Origin: a bacterium
Lineage (GTDB): Bacteria > CSSED10-310 > JAJRTK01
DNA: 27,887 nt
Direction of reading: 5' to 3'
Assembly: GCA_024278345.1 (NCBI GenBank)
Contig: JAJRTK010000172.1
Coordinates: 1-27,887 of the forward strand
Shown: positions 1 to 8,042 of the stretch, piece by piece
Layout of the letters: each line of letters begins with the position of its first letter
How positions within the stretch are numbered: the stretch's first letter is position 1
Program-made: the position numbers and the translations under genes
Notes under the pieces: generated by a model
The model's input: only the letters and a program-made list of their open reading frames with translations
What the model was told of the DNA's origin: nothing
Databases searched by the model: none

Positions 1-978
1 GGGGAAGCGGCCTGGGAGCTCCTTGCCAAGGAAGATTCCCGCGGAGAAGCTCTGCTTCGCCGGCAATTCGTAGGGGAAAATCTGCCCGTAGGGGTGTTGG
101 ATTCGGCTGTTGCCGCGGCCCAAGAGCAGCTTGAGCTGTTGACGGGGAAGCGCCATGATGGCTCAGGCGCGGAGTGGATTCGCAAGGGCCAGTCGGCCAT
201 TGCCCGGGGCGATTGGCAAGAAGCACGCCGGTGTCTCCTGTTGGCGCTCCACCAGAAGCCATCCAGTGTCGTGGCACGGCTCGGCTTGGCGCGGCTGTAT
301 GACGATAGAGGGCTCCCGCGGCTCGGGTTGCGCTTCCTGGATCCGGCTTTCTTTGGCGTGGGCGACCGCCGGGAGGTTTATCGTGTGAGGGCGGGGCTAC
401 TTCGCGCCGTGAATCGGGGAGAGGAGGCCGCGGCTAGCGAACGCTTGGCGGAGCTGACGCCCCCGGGAGCGCCCGTTGTGGGCGAGCTCTTGGGCCTATA
501 TGAGAACTTGCGGGCCACGGGCCGATGCCGGTTGGCCCTCATACTTCTTAGTGATGGCCATTTGCCCCTTTCCCGGCTCATGGGGCGTTGGAAACGCGAG
601 GTAGCTTTTGCGGCCAGATCTCGGGCCCACGGGAAGCTGGAGTTTGGACGCAATACGGACACCACGAAGGCGTTGTCTCTTTTCTTGGAGGCGCTCGAAG
701 CCGATCCCTTCGATGCCCAGTCCCTGAACTATGCCTCAGCCTGTTTCAGGGTTCAGAAAAAACCTCATGCGAGCCGAGTTTTGGCATCGTCGGCCTTACA
801 GCTCATCCCCGATTTTGCCACAGCCCGGGTGAACCTTGCCTTGGCGTGGGAAACCATCGGCCTCTGGGAAATTGCGCGGGCTGAACTGTTGCGTGCCCGG
901 GAGTCGGTGGGCTTGGACGAATGGACTCGCCGCAACATTGCTGACGGGCTTTTCCGCCTTGACAGGCGGCGCCAATAG
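1..978 (+). CDS. TPR-repeat protein, 5' end cut off by the window edge
   Basis: The reading frame is open from base 1 with no stop or convincing start, so the gene begins upstream; a GTG at 94 is in frame but nothing supports it as the start. It ends with TAG at 976-978. The visible 325 residues are mostly amphipathic helices of TPR type, with Ala/Leu/Tyr at helix-packing positions, for example around 'GDWQEARRCLLLALHQKPSS' and the later 'LSLFLEALEADPFDAQSLNYA' region. TPR arrays usually scaffold protein-protein contacts. No catalytic motif is visible, and whether a signal peptide or membrane anchor exists cannot be seen here. The next gene starts 10 nt after the stop, so this belongs to the same operon as the three exported proteins that follow. 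A role in assembling or sorting those proteins is inference only. Confidence 0.75.
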   Translation, partial: GEAAWELLAKEDSRGEALLRRQFVGENLPVGVLDSAVAAAQEQLELLTGKRHDGSGAEWIRKGQSAIARGDWQEARRCLLLALHQKPSSVVARLGLARLYDDRGLPRLGLRFLDPAFFGVGDRREVYRVRAGLLRAVNRGEEAAASERLAELTPPGAPVVGELLGLYENLRATGRCRLALILLSDGHLPLSRLMGRWKREVAFAARSRAHGKLEFGRNTDTTKALSLFLEALEADPFDAQSLNYASACFRVQKKPHASRVLASSALQLIPDFATARVNLALAWETIGLWEIARAELLRARESVGLDEWTRRNIADGLFRLDRRRQ

Positions 979-981
979 GAG
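977..981 (+). promoter_or_regulatory. Ribosome binding site fixing the start at 989
   Basis: AGGAG overlaps the TAG stop of the TPR gene and lies 7 nt before the ATG at 989. It favours this start over the longer in-frame extension back to 836, which would run inside the upstream gene and bury the signal peptide. Confidence 0.7.
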
Positions 982-988
982 AACGACC

Positions 989-2575
989 ATGATTCGTCGT
1001 GGAAAGAACTTGTCGCTCTGCCTCTCGTTTGGGCTGCTGGTGCCTGCCCTCTCCCTGGCTTTTCAGGATTTCCACAAGGGCGCCTTTTCTATCGAGGAAA
1101 GGGAGCTTTCACTGATCCAAAAGCTTTCCGGGGAAGCTCGGATCATGGACCTGAAAGGACTGGGCGAGTGTCTGGTGGCCGTGGGACATGCGGAGATCAA
1201 GGGAAGGGACCGCGCTGCGCTCATTGAGGCCCAGCGAGCCGCGGAAGCGGCTGCCAAGGGCCATATGACCGAGTTCATCCACGGCCTGAAGACCGAAACG
1301 TCAGCGGAGATCAAGACGACTGAAAAGGTGGTGAGCATTCTCTCTGGCGGTGAAACGAAGGAGAAACTGGAGGTCACGGAGGAGTACAGCTCCTATGTTC
1401 GGACCCGCGGCAGAGGTGCTTTGCGGGCTACGCGCCTTCTTGGCGGCTGGACTTCGGATGACGGCTCGGTAAGGACTGTAGCTGTGGTGTTCAGCAAGAG
1501 TTTTGTTCATTCCAAGAGCCCCGTGGCCGGGATTCTTCGCGAGGGGGAGAATAGCCTTGAGAGTCATGTCTTGGATGGCCAGCGCGCGATTCGGGCGGCA
1601 GGGTTTGTTCCCCTGGCGGGAGGGGATGCTGGTTCGGCTCGGGAGCAGGCACTGGCCTTTGCCAGGGAGAATGCTGTTCGGGAGGGGCTTGGGACGTTGG
1701 TAGAATCAGAGACCATCGCCGACGAAGTCTCAACGAAGATTCGGCTCCGGGAGAAGGCCCGTGGATATGTCATTGAAGAGCACGTGGTGGACGAGGGTCC
1801 GGAAGGAGACTTCTACCGAGTCATTCTTGACACCATCGTTTCCTTGGAGCTTTTGGATAACGACACCCGTGCTTTCCGTATGCTCCAAGAGCAGATAGGG
1901 ATGCCCCGCTTGGCCATTCGGTTGGAAGAAAAATGGGCCGACGGTCGAGCCGGCTCAGGTTCCGCCGCGAGCCAGCTCCGGGAGATGTTCCAAAAGAAGG
2001 GCTACCGTCTGGTTGCTCCCGGTGTCGGCGGCGCTGAAGTTGTGGTGGAGGGGACTTGCACCACCAGACACTCCGGATCGGACAAGTTCGGGCGTCATCG
2101 GGTCAGTGCTTCCACGGACTACCGGGCCGTGGTGGTCTCCACTGGAAAGCTTCTGGCGAGTGGGCAAGACACGCAGCGAGTCGCCATGAAGACCCTTGCA
2201 GGCGCGGCGGCAAGGGCGGGTCAGCGTGCCAGCAGGCTGACTTTCCAGAAGCTCCATGAGCAGATCGTGGAGCAGTGGGGAGAAATCGCACGAAGTGGCG
2301 ATACCTTTGCCGTCGTTCTTACACAGGTCACGAGTTATCGGAAGCAGGGCCGGGGATTCGAAAGACTGCTCCGGGGGATCGAGGGTGTGAAGGAAGTGCA
2401 AAAGCGCTCCTTTGAGGCCGGGGTTCTGACCTTGGGCGTCCAGTTTCGTGGGAAGAGCGCCGATCTGGAGGATGCAATTTTTTCTGCTCTGGATTCCGCC
2501 TCGGTGCCGAGCCTTGCCAAGATTGATTTTCGGAAGTCGGCGGGCAACCGTTTGGAGTTCTTTTGCCAAAACTAG
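989..2575 (+). CDS. Exported protein with LPP20-like and FlgT N-domain-like regions
   Basis: This is a 528-aa protein. Residues 1-24 form a signal peptide (MIRRGKN, then a Leu-rich core, then a small-residue cleavage region). Residues about 50-175 resemble the LPP20/DUF6844 type of envelope domain ('LVAVGHAEIKGRDRAALIEA', then an Ala-rich helix). Residues about 203-285 resemble the FlgT N-terminal domain: an AREQALAFARENAVREGLG helix, then strands ending in 'FYRVILDTIVSLELL'. Residues 306-420 read like an adhesin- or CsgG-like accessory fold ('ADVVVEG'-type strand at 349-355), and residues 438-500 resemble a small ring-building alpha/beta domain ('RLLRGIEGVKEVQKRSF'). These family links are from recall, not a search. 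Its start depends on the AGGAG at 977-981. It sits in an operon with two further exported proteins, pointing to an envelope or outer-membrane-associated assembly. No flagellar genes are visible. Confidence 0.8.
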   Translation: MIRRGKNLSLCLSFGLLVPALSLAFQDFHKGAFSIEERELSLIQKLSGEARIMDLKGLGECLVAVGHAEIKGRDRAALIEAQRAAEAAAKGHMTEFIHGLKTETSAEIKTTEKVVSILSGGETKEKLEVTEEYSSYVRTRGRGALRATRLLGGWTSDDGSVRTVAVVFSKSFVHSKSPVAGILREGENSLESHVLDGQRAIRAAGFVPLAGGDAGSAREQALAFARENAVREGLGTLVESETIADEVSTKIRLREKARGYVIEEHVVDEGPEGDFYRVILDTIVSLELLDNDTRAFRMLQEQIGMPRLAIRLEEKWADGRAGSGSAASQLREMFQKKGYRLVAPGVGGAEVVVEGTCTTRHSGSDKFGRHRVSASTDYRAVVVSTGKLLASGQDTQRVAMKTLAGAAARAGQRASRLTFQKLHEQIVEQWGEIARSGDTFAVVLTQVTSYRKQGRGFERLLRGIEGVKEVQKRSFEAGVLTLGVQFRGKSADLEDAIFSALDSASVPSLAKIDFRKSAGNRLEFFCQN

Positions 2576-2626
2576 TCGCTCTTTTTCCCGATAGAACCGG
2601 TATGGGTCCGGGGAGAAGAGCCTGTC

Positions 2627-3400
2627 ATGGAGAGATTGATGAGGAAGATGTTACAGAAGACCTTTTTCTTGGCCATCGCCCTGTCGATGGTGATTTGGAG
2701 CCAGCCTTCGAAGACTGCCTGGGCAGGCGAGGGAGTTGATGCCGCCATGGAGTTTTCCTCCGCGGCGCTTCCCGCCAAGTACGGCAAGATGCAGCTTGGG
2801 TGGTTTTTCTACAACATGTACATGACCGAATGGTACGCCTATCGCGCCGACCGGCTGACGGGATCGGCGGCTGCCAAGCTGCTTAAGTTGGCGGGCGATA
2901 AAGAGGCCGGAGCCCGTTTGGATCAATTCGACAAGGAGATCGCCAAAGAAAAGAAAAAGAAGAAGCGGAGGAAAAAAGAAAAAGCCCGGGATGAGGTCAT
3001 CGATTCGGGCTTGAGTAGCGTGGATTCGTCCAAATCTCTCAACAGCGCGGAGAAAAAGATGCTGGCTATCGCTTTGTTGGAGACGGCAACAGCGACGTTG
3101 ATGGAGCAGAGGGCAATGCGCAATGCCAAGCGGATGATCGATGGCATTCCCGCTGCCAGGAGCGAAGCAACCACCATCGGCAACCCTCTGGGAAAAGCTA
3201 GGACGATTAAGCATCTTGCCAGGGCTGGAAAGAGCTTGCCATCGACGGTAGCCAGTACTAAGAGAGGCCTGGCGAGGCTGGCGAAAATATCCAAGCACCT
3301 TCATGCGCTTGCCAAGGTCAACAAAGTCAAGGCGCCTTCGGAGAAAGAAGTGGCGGGTGCGGAGACCAACTACTCCAGCGAGATCACTTTCGAGGACTAA
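2627..3400 (+). CDS. Exported Lys-rich helical protein of unknown function
   Basis: This is a 257-aa protein starting at ATG 2627, preceded by the purine-rich GGGAGAAGAG at 2611-2620; an in-frame ATG at 2639 is an alternative. Residues 1-33 look like a signal peptide ending at 'TAWA-GEG'. A hydrophobic aromatic patch with several Tyr, Trp and Met ('WFFYNMYMTEWYAYR') lies around residues 63-77. It is followed by a strongly basic run (KEKKKKKRRKKEKAR, about 106-121) and then amphipathic helices to the C-terminus. The family is not recognised. The basic run suggests contact with an anionic partner or surface, which is inference. It lies 51 nt after the preceding gene and 4 nt before the next, so all are probably co-transcribed. 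Confidence 0.72.
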   Translation: MERLMRKMLQKTFFLAIALSMVIWSQPSKTAWAGEGVDAAMEFSSAALPAKYGKMQLGWFFYNMYMTEWYAYRADRLTGSAAAKLLKLAGDKEAGARLDQFDKEIAKEKKKKKRRKKEKARDEVIDSGLSSVDSSKSLNSAEKKMLAIALLETATATLMEQRAMRNAKRMIDGIPAARSEATTIGNPLGKARTIKHLARAGKSLPSTVASTKRGLARLAKISKHLHALAKVNKVKAPSEKEVAGAETNYSSEITFED

Positions 3401-3404
3401 GCCG

Positions 3405-5684
3405 ATGTTGAGTGGATGGGAAGGGGCTTTGAAAACAAGACCCGCGCTGGCCCTGCATGCGGTTGCGGCGCTTGGGGGTATGCTCTTTTTGGTGGGACCA
3501 GCCATCGCTGGCTCCAATGAGGGTCCACAAGTCGCTTTCAAAGTCACTTCCGTCCACTTCCCCAAAGAGGTGGAACGAGATTTACAGGGAGGCGTGACGC
3601 CTTTGGAGGCCACTGAGCGATGGCAGGAAGCTCTGGCTAGCCACTCCGGGTTTCGCGTCTTTGGGTTTGACGAACAGGTCGTCGCCTCGGACTTCGGCGG
3701 GGCGCTTTTGTCGGCATCGGCGACGGTCAATCGAGTCGATCTTTTCTGGACTGCGGTCCCGCGCCGAAAAGGCGGCCACGTGGCGGCGATTGCCTCTTTG
3801 ACGGCGACCTTTATGGATCCCGCCACGGGAGAGGTTTTCCACCAGAGTTTCCAGGAGGTAAGCTCTCCTTCGTCCTTCCTTGAGATGTACGACGAGAAGA
3901 CCCGGATTCGCCTCAAGGATATCGGCAAATACTACCACACCGTGTTGGACAGAGACCGCGCCACCTTCGCCAAGAGGGAGTACCGAAAGCTGGTTCTTGG
4001 TGGTCTAGAGGCCCTGGCCAGGAAGGTCGCCCGGCGATACGAGCCAGCGGTGGAAGAGGGCAAGGTCCTGAGCCAGGGACGGAGCTTGAATGGCGAGGAG
4101 TTCGTCGAGGTGGGACTCGGTTTCAAAAACGGTGTGGTGCGGGGAGGGGTGCTTCGCCTCTACCATCCCAGGGAACCGGAGCGTCCAGTAGCTTTGGTCG
4201 TCGTGCGGGATCTGTCCGCTGGCCGGGCAAGATGTCGGTTCATAGAGAAACGCTTTGCTCGGAATGTACGAAAGGGATTCATCGTTCGGGCCGTCGGCGT
4301 TAACCGCCGCATCCGTCCACGGGAAGGGACGTTGATCCTGCAAGTAACCGGATTTGGCAGGACCGAGCCTCGGCTTCATGACTCCCGGTTTCGTGTGGAT
4401 GAAGACGCATTTTCCATGTGGCTGACGGATGACCTGGGCACCGGAGGCAACTTTTTCATGTTGGCCCCTTTGCCTTCGCTGAGTGCCGTGGAAGATACAT
4501 TTGAGTTTGCCGAGGGCGTCGAGGTTGCCGAACAAGATATTTTCGGCAAACGCCGAATTGCCGACGTCGGGGTGAAAGGAAATTTTTTCAAGGCTTCCAT
4601 TTTGAGAAGTGTCGGGGGAGAGCAAGGTACTCATTTGGCCCAGGAGCTTGAGCTTCGGGTGGGCCTGGAATTCTACGATCTTTTTACCGGCACGGTTTTG
4701 TTTTCCTCGGAGACGAAACGAACTCTGGAGTTGGAGGACGAGGTCTATGATCGGCAGGGAAAGGTCATTGTCGATGTATCGGAGGCGGCGGGCTTCAGGA
4801 AGCTGGCCCGATCAATCTTGCGCCAAGCGGCTCGGGATGCCAAAGCCAGGTTTCGCTCCGAGAGCATGACGGGCGAAGTGACCAAAGTTCGCGGCGACAT
4901 GCTGACATTGCGATTTCCCGAGCCGCTCCCTGGCTTGGCTGGCGTCTTGACGGTGTGGCGGCCGGTGAAAGTCGGATTCCCTGAACGGATTGGGATTGCC
5001 GTGGCCGAAACTGGCGCCGGGAAAAAGGTCCGCGCTCGTTTTATGTCGGCCAAAGGGGTTCGGGGAGGAGGGCAGCGCGGGGATGAAGTACGTTTGCGCC
5101 TTCCCTCGGGAGTTGGCCGAGGTCAAGGCCCGGTGGTCCAGGCGGATGGAGTTGATTTTGCCCCCGGCCTGGATAAGCGCTTTCAGGTGACGGAGCTTCG
5201 CCTGTTAGAAATGATGCACGTTGCATTGGGGGCTGCTCATGGAGTACAATCTTTGCCGCCGGCCTATCGGTCCAGTGCGGTGGAGCAAGATGCGGAACTG
5301 TTTCGCGAAGGTGATTTCGATCTCCAGCAGGCGGAAGAGATGCTCAAGGCGAAAGTGCGGGCCGTAGACTACCGTTTACGCGTTGGGATCGAGTTGGCCT
5401 CCCTCCAATTACGCCGAAACAAGAGCCTGGAAAAGCCGCTTTTTCAGCTCAAAGTCCGGGTTTCGCTGGTGGATGCGAAGACAGGTCAGGTGATCTTCGA
5501 GAAGGCGGCTTCCGGCAAGCGCGAGCCCAAGAATAGGAAGTCGGCCACGAAAATTGTGGATGGCAAAGTGGTTCGCGGGCTTCGCGCCCAGGATCTTCCC
5601 CAGCAGTTTGAGTTCCTCTGCAAGGATCTCCTGGACGCTCTTGTTCCCTACGTGATCAAGAAGGGACTGATCGCGTCCGGTTGA
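3405..5684 (+). CDS. Large exported protein with FlgT/CsgG-like features
   Basis: This is a 759-aa protein. The open frame extends back to 3303, but ATG 3405, 4 nt after the upstream stop, gives a proper signal peptide (residues 1-36, ending 'GPAIAGS'). The start lacks a strong Shine-Dalgarno, which fits translational coupling. The mature part is rich in alternating strands. There appear to be three repeated regions in which a 'MDPATGEVFHQSF', 'YDLFTGTVLFSSE' or 'VDAKTGQVIFEKA' strand pair is followed by a long helix. This 'tGxVhF' pattern is typical of CsgG/FlgT-type periplasmic domains. Residues about 485-560 resemble the small beta-barrel of FlgT C-domains ('GEVTKVRGDMLTLRF'). The family assignment is inference from pattern. 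The 3' end lies only 3 nt from the convergent gene's stop, with no terminator hairpin seen between them. Confidence 0.78.
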   Translation: MLSGWEGALKTRPALALHAVAALGGMLFLVGPAIAGSNEGPQVAFKVTSVHFPKEVERDLQGGVTPLEATERWQEALASHSGFRVFGFDEQVVASDFGGALLSASATVNRVDLFWTAVPRRKGGHVAAIASLTATFMDPATGEVFHQSFQEVSSPSSFLEMYDEKTRIRLKDIGKYYHTVLDRDRATFAKREYRKLVLGGLEALARKVARRYEPAVEEGKVLSQGRSLNGEEFVEVGLGFKNGVVRGGVLRLYHPREPERPVALVVVRDLSAGRARCRFIEKRFARNVRKGFIVRAVGVNRRIRPREGTLILQVTGFGRTEPRLHDSRFRVDEDAFSMWLTDDLGTGGNFFMLAPLPSLSAVEDTFEFAEGVEVAEQDIFGKRRIADVGVKGNFFKASILRSVGGEQGTHLAQELELRVGLEFYDLFTGTVLFSSETKRTLELEDEVYDRQGKVIVDVSEAAGFRKLARSILRQAARDAKARFRSESMTGEVTKVRGDMLTLRFPEPLPGLAGVLTVWRPVKVGFPERIGIAVAETGAGKKVRARFMSAKGVRGGGQRGDEVRLRLPSGVGRGQGPVVQADGVDFAPGLDKRFQVTELRLLEMMHVALGAAHGVQSLPPAYRSSAVEQDAELFREGDFDLQQAEEMLKAKVRAVDYRLRVGIELASLQLRRNKSLEKPLFQLKVRVSLVDAKTGQVIFEKAASGKREPKNRKSATKIVDGKVVRGLRAQDLPQQFEFLCKDLLDALVPYVIKKGLIASG

Positions 5685-5687
5685 AAT

Positions 5688-6647
5688 TCAGTCCAGATCT
5701 TCGATGACCCATTTTCCCCGCTCCTTGATCAGAGTGAAGACGCATTCCGATCCATCGCCGGTGATACAGGGGTAGCTCAGGAATGCCTTGTTTCCTTCCA
5801 GGCGAAATGCATCCTTCGCCAAGCGTCCTTCGATCCGTGCGGCGATCCGGGTAATTTGGGATTTCCCGCGCTCAAAAATAAGCTGGAGCACGGGCGTTCC
5901 CTTCGGATCTTTGGCGTTCCGAAAACTGGCAGCCCAGATTCTCATGAAGCCATCGAGGTCGTTTCCGCGGGTGGTGATGACGAAGCGCCGGGCCGTTTCG
6001 TAAGGGGTTTCCTCTCCATGTGGATTTGCTTCAACCGCAGCTTTTTCCGCTGTTGGTGAGGGCGCGGCCGTGGGCGGAGTGGTGGGAGTCGCTTGGACGA
6101 TTTCCGTGGGAGTGTCCGGCGGAGTGGTGGGAGTCGCTTGGACGATTTCCGTGGGAGTGTCCGGCGGAGTGGTGGGAGTCGCTTGGACGATTTCCGTGGG
6201 AGTGTCCGGCGGAGTGGTGGGAGTTGTTTGGCTGGGTTCGGCATCAGCGATCTTGAACCAGGACCACTGGCTCGTGAGGGTTCCATCATTGGCCGTGCCG
6301 GAGAGCATTGGCCCGGTCAGGCGTCCCTTAAAATGGACGACGGCCTTGGGATCGAGGTCGGCACATTTTTCGCCGCCGCGCCAATCTGATCCTACGTCAA
6401 ACGCGAGGTTTTGGCCGTCGAAGGTTGTATTGCAGAGGGGCATTTCCTTCGCACCAAAGACCGAAATACCACCGAGCCAGGTTGTCTTCTCTTGGTGGAA
6501 CTGAATGGTCGCAAGAAGTTGTTCGCCGGTTTCAAGTGTAATAGGCCCCTGCCACTTTCCCGCCAAGGGGCTGGCCGCGGATGCCTGAGATAGGGACAGG
6601 AAGAGGGCCAAGAGTGGGATGGATCGCTTCCAGAATTGCTTCCGCAT
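5688..6647 (-). CDS. Exported two-domain protein with a Thr/Pro repeat linker
   Basis: This is a 319-aa protein. The start is fixed by AAGGAG (6655-6660 on the minus strand) 7 nt before ATG 6647. Residues 1-25 are a signal peptide (ending 'SQASA-ASP'). Residues about 27-132 form a compact beta-rich domain ('LAGKWQGPITLETGEQLLAT') that looks lipocalin-like, with Cys at 72 and 95. Residues 141-200 are a Thr/Pro linker made of three identical 15-residue units plus a partial fourth. Residues about 215-319 resemble an NTF2-like or DUF4878-type domain ('YETARRFVITTRGNDLDGFM', ending 'ERGKWVIEDLD'). No catalytic residues stand out. It is convergent with the upstream operon and divergent from the response-regulator gene, 270 nt away. 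Function is unknown; a ligand-binding periplasmic protein is one possibility. Confidence 0.82.
   Translation of the reverse strand: MRKQFWKRSIPLLALFLSLSQASAASPLAGKWQGPITLETGEQLLATIQFHQEKTTWLGGISVFGAKEMPLCNTTFDGQNLAFDVGSDWRGGEKCADLDPKAVVHFKGRLTGPMLSGTANDGTLTSQWSWFKIADAEPSQTTPTTPPDTPTEIVQATPTTPPDTPTEIVQATPTTPPDTPTEIVQATPTTPPTAAPSPTAEKAAVEANPHGEETPYETARRFVITTRGNDLDGFMRIWAASFRNAKDPKGTPVLQLIFERGKSQITRIAARIEGRLAKDAFRLEGNKAFLSYPCITGDGSECVFTLIKERGKWVIEDLD
6076..6224 (-). repeat. Perfect 45-bp tandem repeat inside the exported protein gene
   Basis: Three exact 45-bp copies (6076-6120, 6121-6165, 6166-6210) are followed by the first 14 bp of a fourth (6211-6224). Each encodes one 15-residue Thr/Pro/Asp unit of the inter-domain linker, so copy-number change keeps the frame. 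Identity at all codon positions points to recent or ongoing expansion. Confidence 0.95.
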
Positions 6648-6735
6648 GCTGGTTCTCCTTGCGATTTGGTTGAATCATTGGGATGTTTCCGCTATCAGCG
6701 AGTGGAGCGCCTTTGAAGATCGCTAGTGTGACCGA

Positions 6736-6767
6736 AGCGATTGGCGGGGTCAAGCCGTTGCTTTTTT
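6736..6767 (+). terminator. Terminator-like hairpin in the leader of the response-regulator gene
   Basis: AGCGATTGGC (6736-6745) can pair with GCCGTTGCT (6754-6762) through nine pairs, including two G-T wobbles and one bulge, around an 8-nt loop. A run of six T follows (6762-6767). It lies about 150 nt before the ATG at 6918. It could be an attenuator, the end of a short transcript, or chance; the stem is imperfect. Confidence 0.35.
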
Positions 6768-6917
6768 GGAATGCGCTTGCAGGATTTGGCGATCTGCGCT
6801 GTCGTGGAGACTGGTTGTGATGCGTTCTGGCGAAAGGTCGCGGTCTGGTGTAGGCCCATCCGCGGCAGGGGCTGCTTTGAAGCTTGATGAAAGACTCAAT
6901 GGGGTAGGCTGGCACAG

Positions 6918-8042
6918 ATGAGCGAAAAAAAAAGGACCATCCTCTTGGTCGATAACGACAAGGCAAGCTTGGTCGAGATGGCGTCCACTCTTACGGAGGC
7001 CGGCTTCCGGATATTCTCGGCCTCCAGCTTATCCGAGGCCATGGAGCTTGCCGCTAAGAAAGAGCCTTCGATTATTATTGCGGAGATCGCGGTTCCCGAT
7101 CTCGACGGATTGGAGCTTCAAAAGGTCTACTTCGAGAGGTTTGTCTTTCGGCTGACACCGTTCATTTTTCTTAGCAGTGTCAACGATCCGGCCATCATCG
7201 TTCGGGGCTTGGAAAACGGGGCTTTCGATGTCCTGGTGAAGCCGGTTCACCCCGCTGTGCTCAAGGCCAAGGTACGGCGGTGGCTGGAGATCCGGGAGCA
7301 GATCCAGTTGGCCTCCTATGGAGGATCATTTGAAGGAAACCAGTTTGCCCGCGTGCTGAACTTCTGTCGCCGCCGCAAGCTGAATGGACTCCTAGTGGTC
7401 ACGAGTTCGACCGAAACCGTGCATCTCAAGCTCATCAAGGGTGAGGCGGAAGAGCTTGCGTCTGATCCGGCATTGATGGACAGGATTTACGGGATGTCCC
7501 GCGGTCGTTTTTGGATCATGCTTCAGGTTTCTCGTGAGCTCGCGGGGAAGGTCATCCGGTCGGTCTCGGCTCTTGGTTCCGCCCAGCAACGTGGGTTTCT
7601 CTCGTCGTTGAAGGTCGGCGGGAAGTTGTATGAGATCCAGACGGAGCTTCTGGTGAAGCCAGAGCCCAGAATCCAGTCGTCGGTTTTCATCAAGGGCCAG
7701 CTTCTGGACAACCAAGATGACCCAATCGACCTGCCCATCACCATCAACGATTTGGAGTCGAAGATCCTCCGGCTCCATCGCAAAGTGGAAGCGAAGGTGC
7801 GCAAGGAGGGGGAGGCCCGGGGCAAGAAGGCCGTTCGGGAGATTATTGATGGAAGCTTGTTCGAGACGGGTTTCGACGCTTTTGAAGCGGGGGACTATCC
7901 AAAGGCCATCGCTGTCTGGAGCGAAGCGCTAAGAAAGAAACCCACCAGCCAGTTCTTGACGATTCACATTCAGCTTGCTCGGCAAAGGCTGGGAGACACA
8001 GCAAACCAAAGGGCTGAGAAACAGGGAAAGATAGGACTTTAG
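6918..8042 (+). CDS. Response-regulator-like protein with Glu at the phospho-acceptor site and a DUF4388-like domain
   Basis: This is a 374-aa protein; ATG 6918 follows GGGGTAGG at 6901-6908. Residues 5-122 form a CheY-like receiver: 'ILLVDND' (Asp12, with Asn13 in place of the second acidic residue), switch Ser86 in 'FIFLSS', and the conserved Lys109 in 'VLVKPV'. At the phosphorylation position the motif reads 'IIAEIAVPDLDG', giving Glu56 instead of Asp. Residues about 133-190 match the N-terminal part of DUF4388/PATAN-type domains ('GSFEGNQFARVLNFCRRRK', then 'LKLIKGEAEELAS'). The C-terminus (about 310-365) has a TPR-like helix pair ('FDAFEAGDYPKAIAVWSEAL'). There is no DNA-binding domain, so output is probably by protein contact. 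The Glu may mimic phosphorylation, making a receiver insensitive to a histidine kinase; no kinase gene is nearby. A terminator follows directly, so it is the last gene of its transcript. Confidence 0.88.
   Translation: MSEKKRTILLVDNDKASLVEMASTLTEAGFRIFSASSLSEAMELAAKKEPSIIIAEIAVPDLDGLELQKVYFERFVFRLTPFIFLSSVNDPAIIVRGLENGAFDVLVKPVHPAVLKAKVRRWLEIREQIQLASYGGSFEGNQFARVLNFCRRRKLNGLLVVTSSTETVHLKLIKGEAEELASDPALMDRIYGMSRGRFWIMLQVSRELAGKVIRSVSALGSAQQRGFLSSLKVGGKLYEIQTELLVKPEPRIQSSVFIKGQLLDNQDDPIDLPITINDLESKILRLHRKVEAKVRKEGEARGKKAVREIIDGSLFETGFDAFEAGDYPKAIAVWSEALRKKPTSQFLTIHIQLARQRLGDTANQRAEKQGKIGL

Noticed and set aside
16-20. Lipobox-like V-V-S-C at residues 17-20 of the giant protein (amino-acid positions) considered as proof of a lipoprotein
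   Set aside because: An Ala-x-Ala type cleavage site follows within a few residues, so ordinary signal peptidase cleavage is equally likely; kept only as an option in the gene entry.
2651-3928. 425-codon open frame on the minus strand
   Set aside because: It is antisense to two well-supported exported proteins. Its Phe-rich stretch is just the complement of the Lys codons, and it has no recognisable domain.
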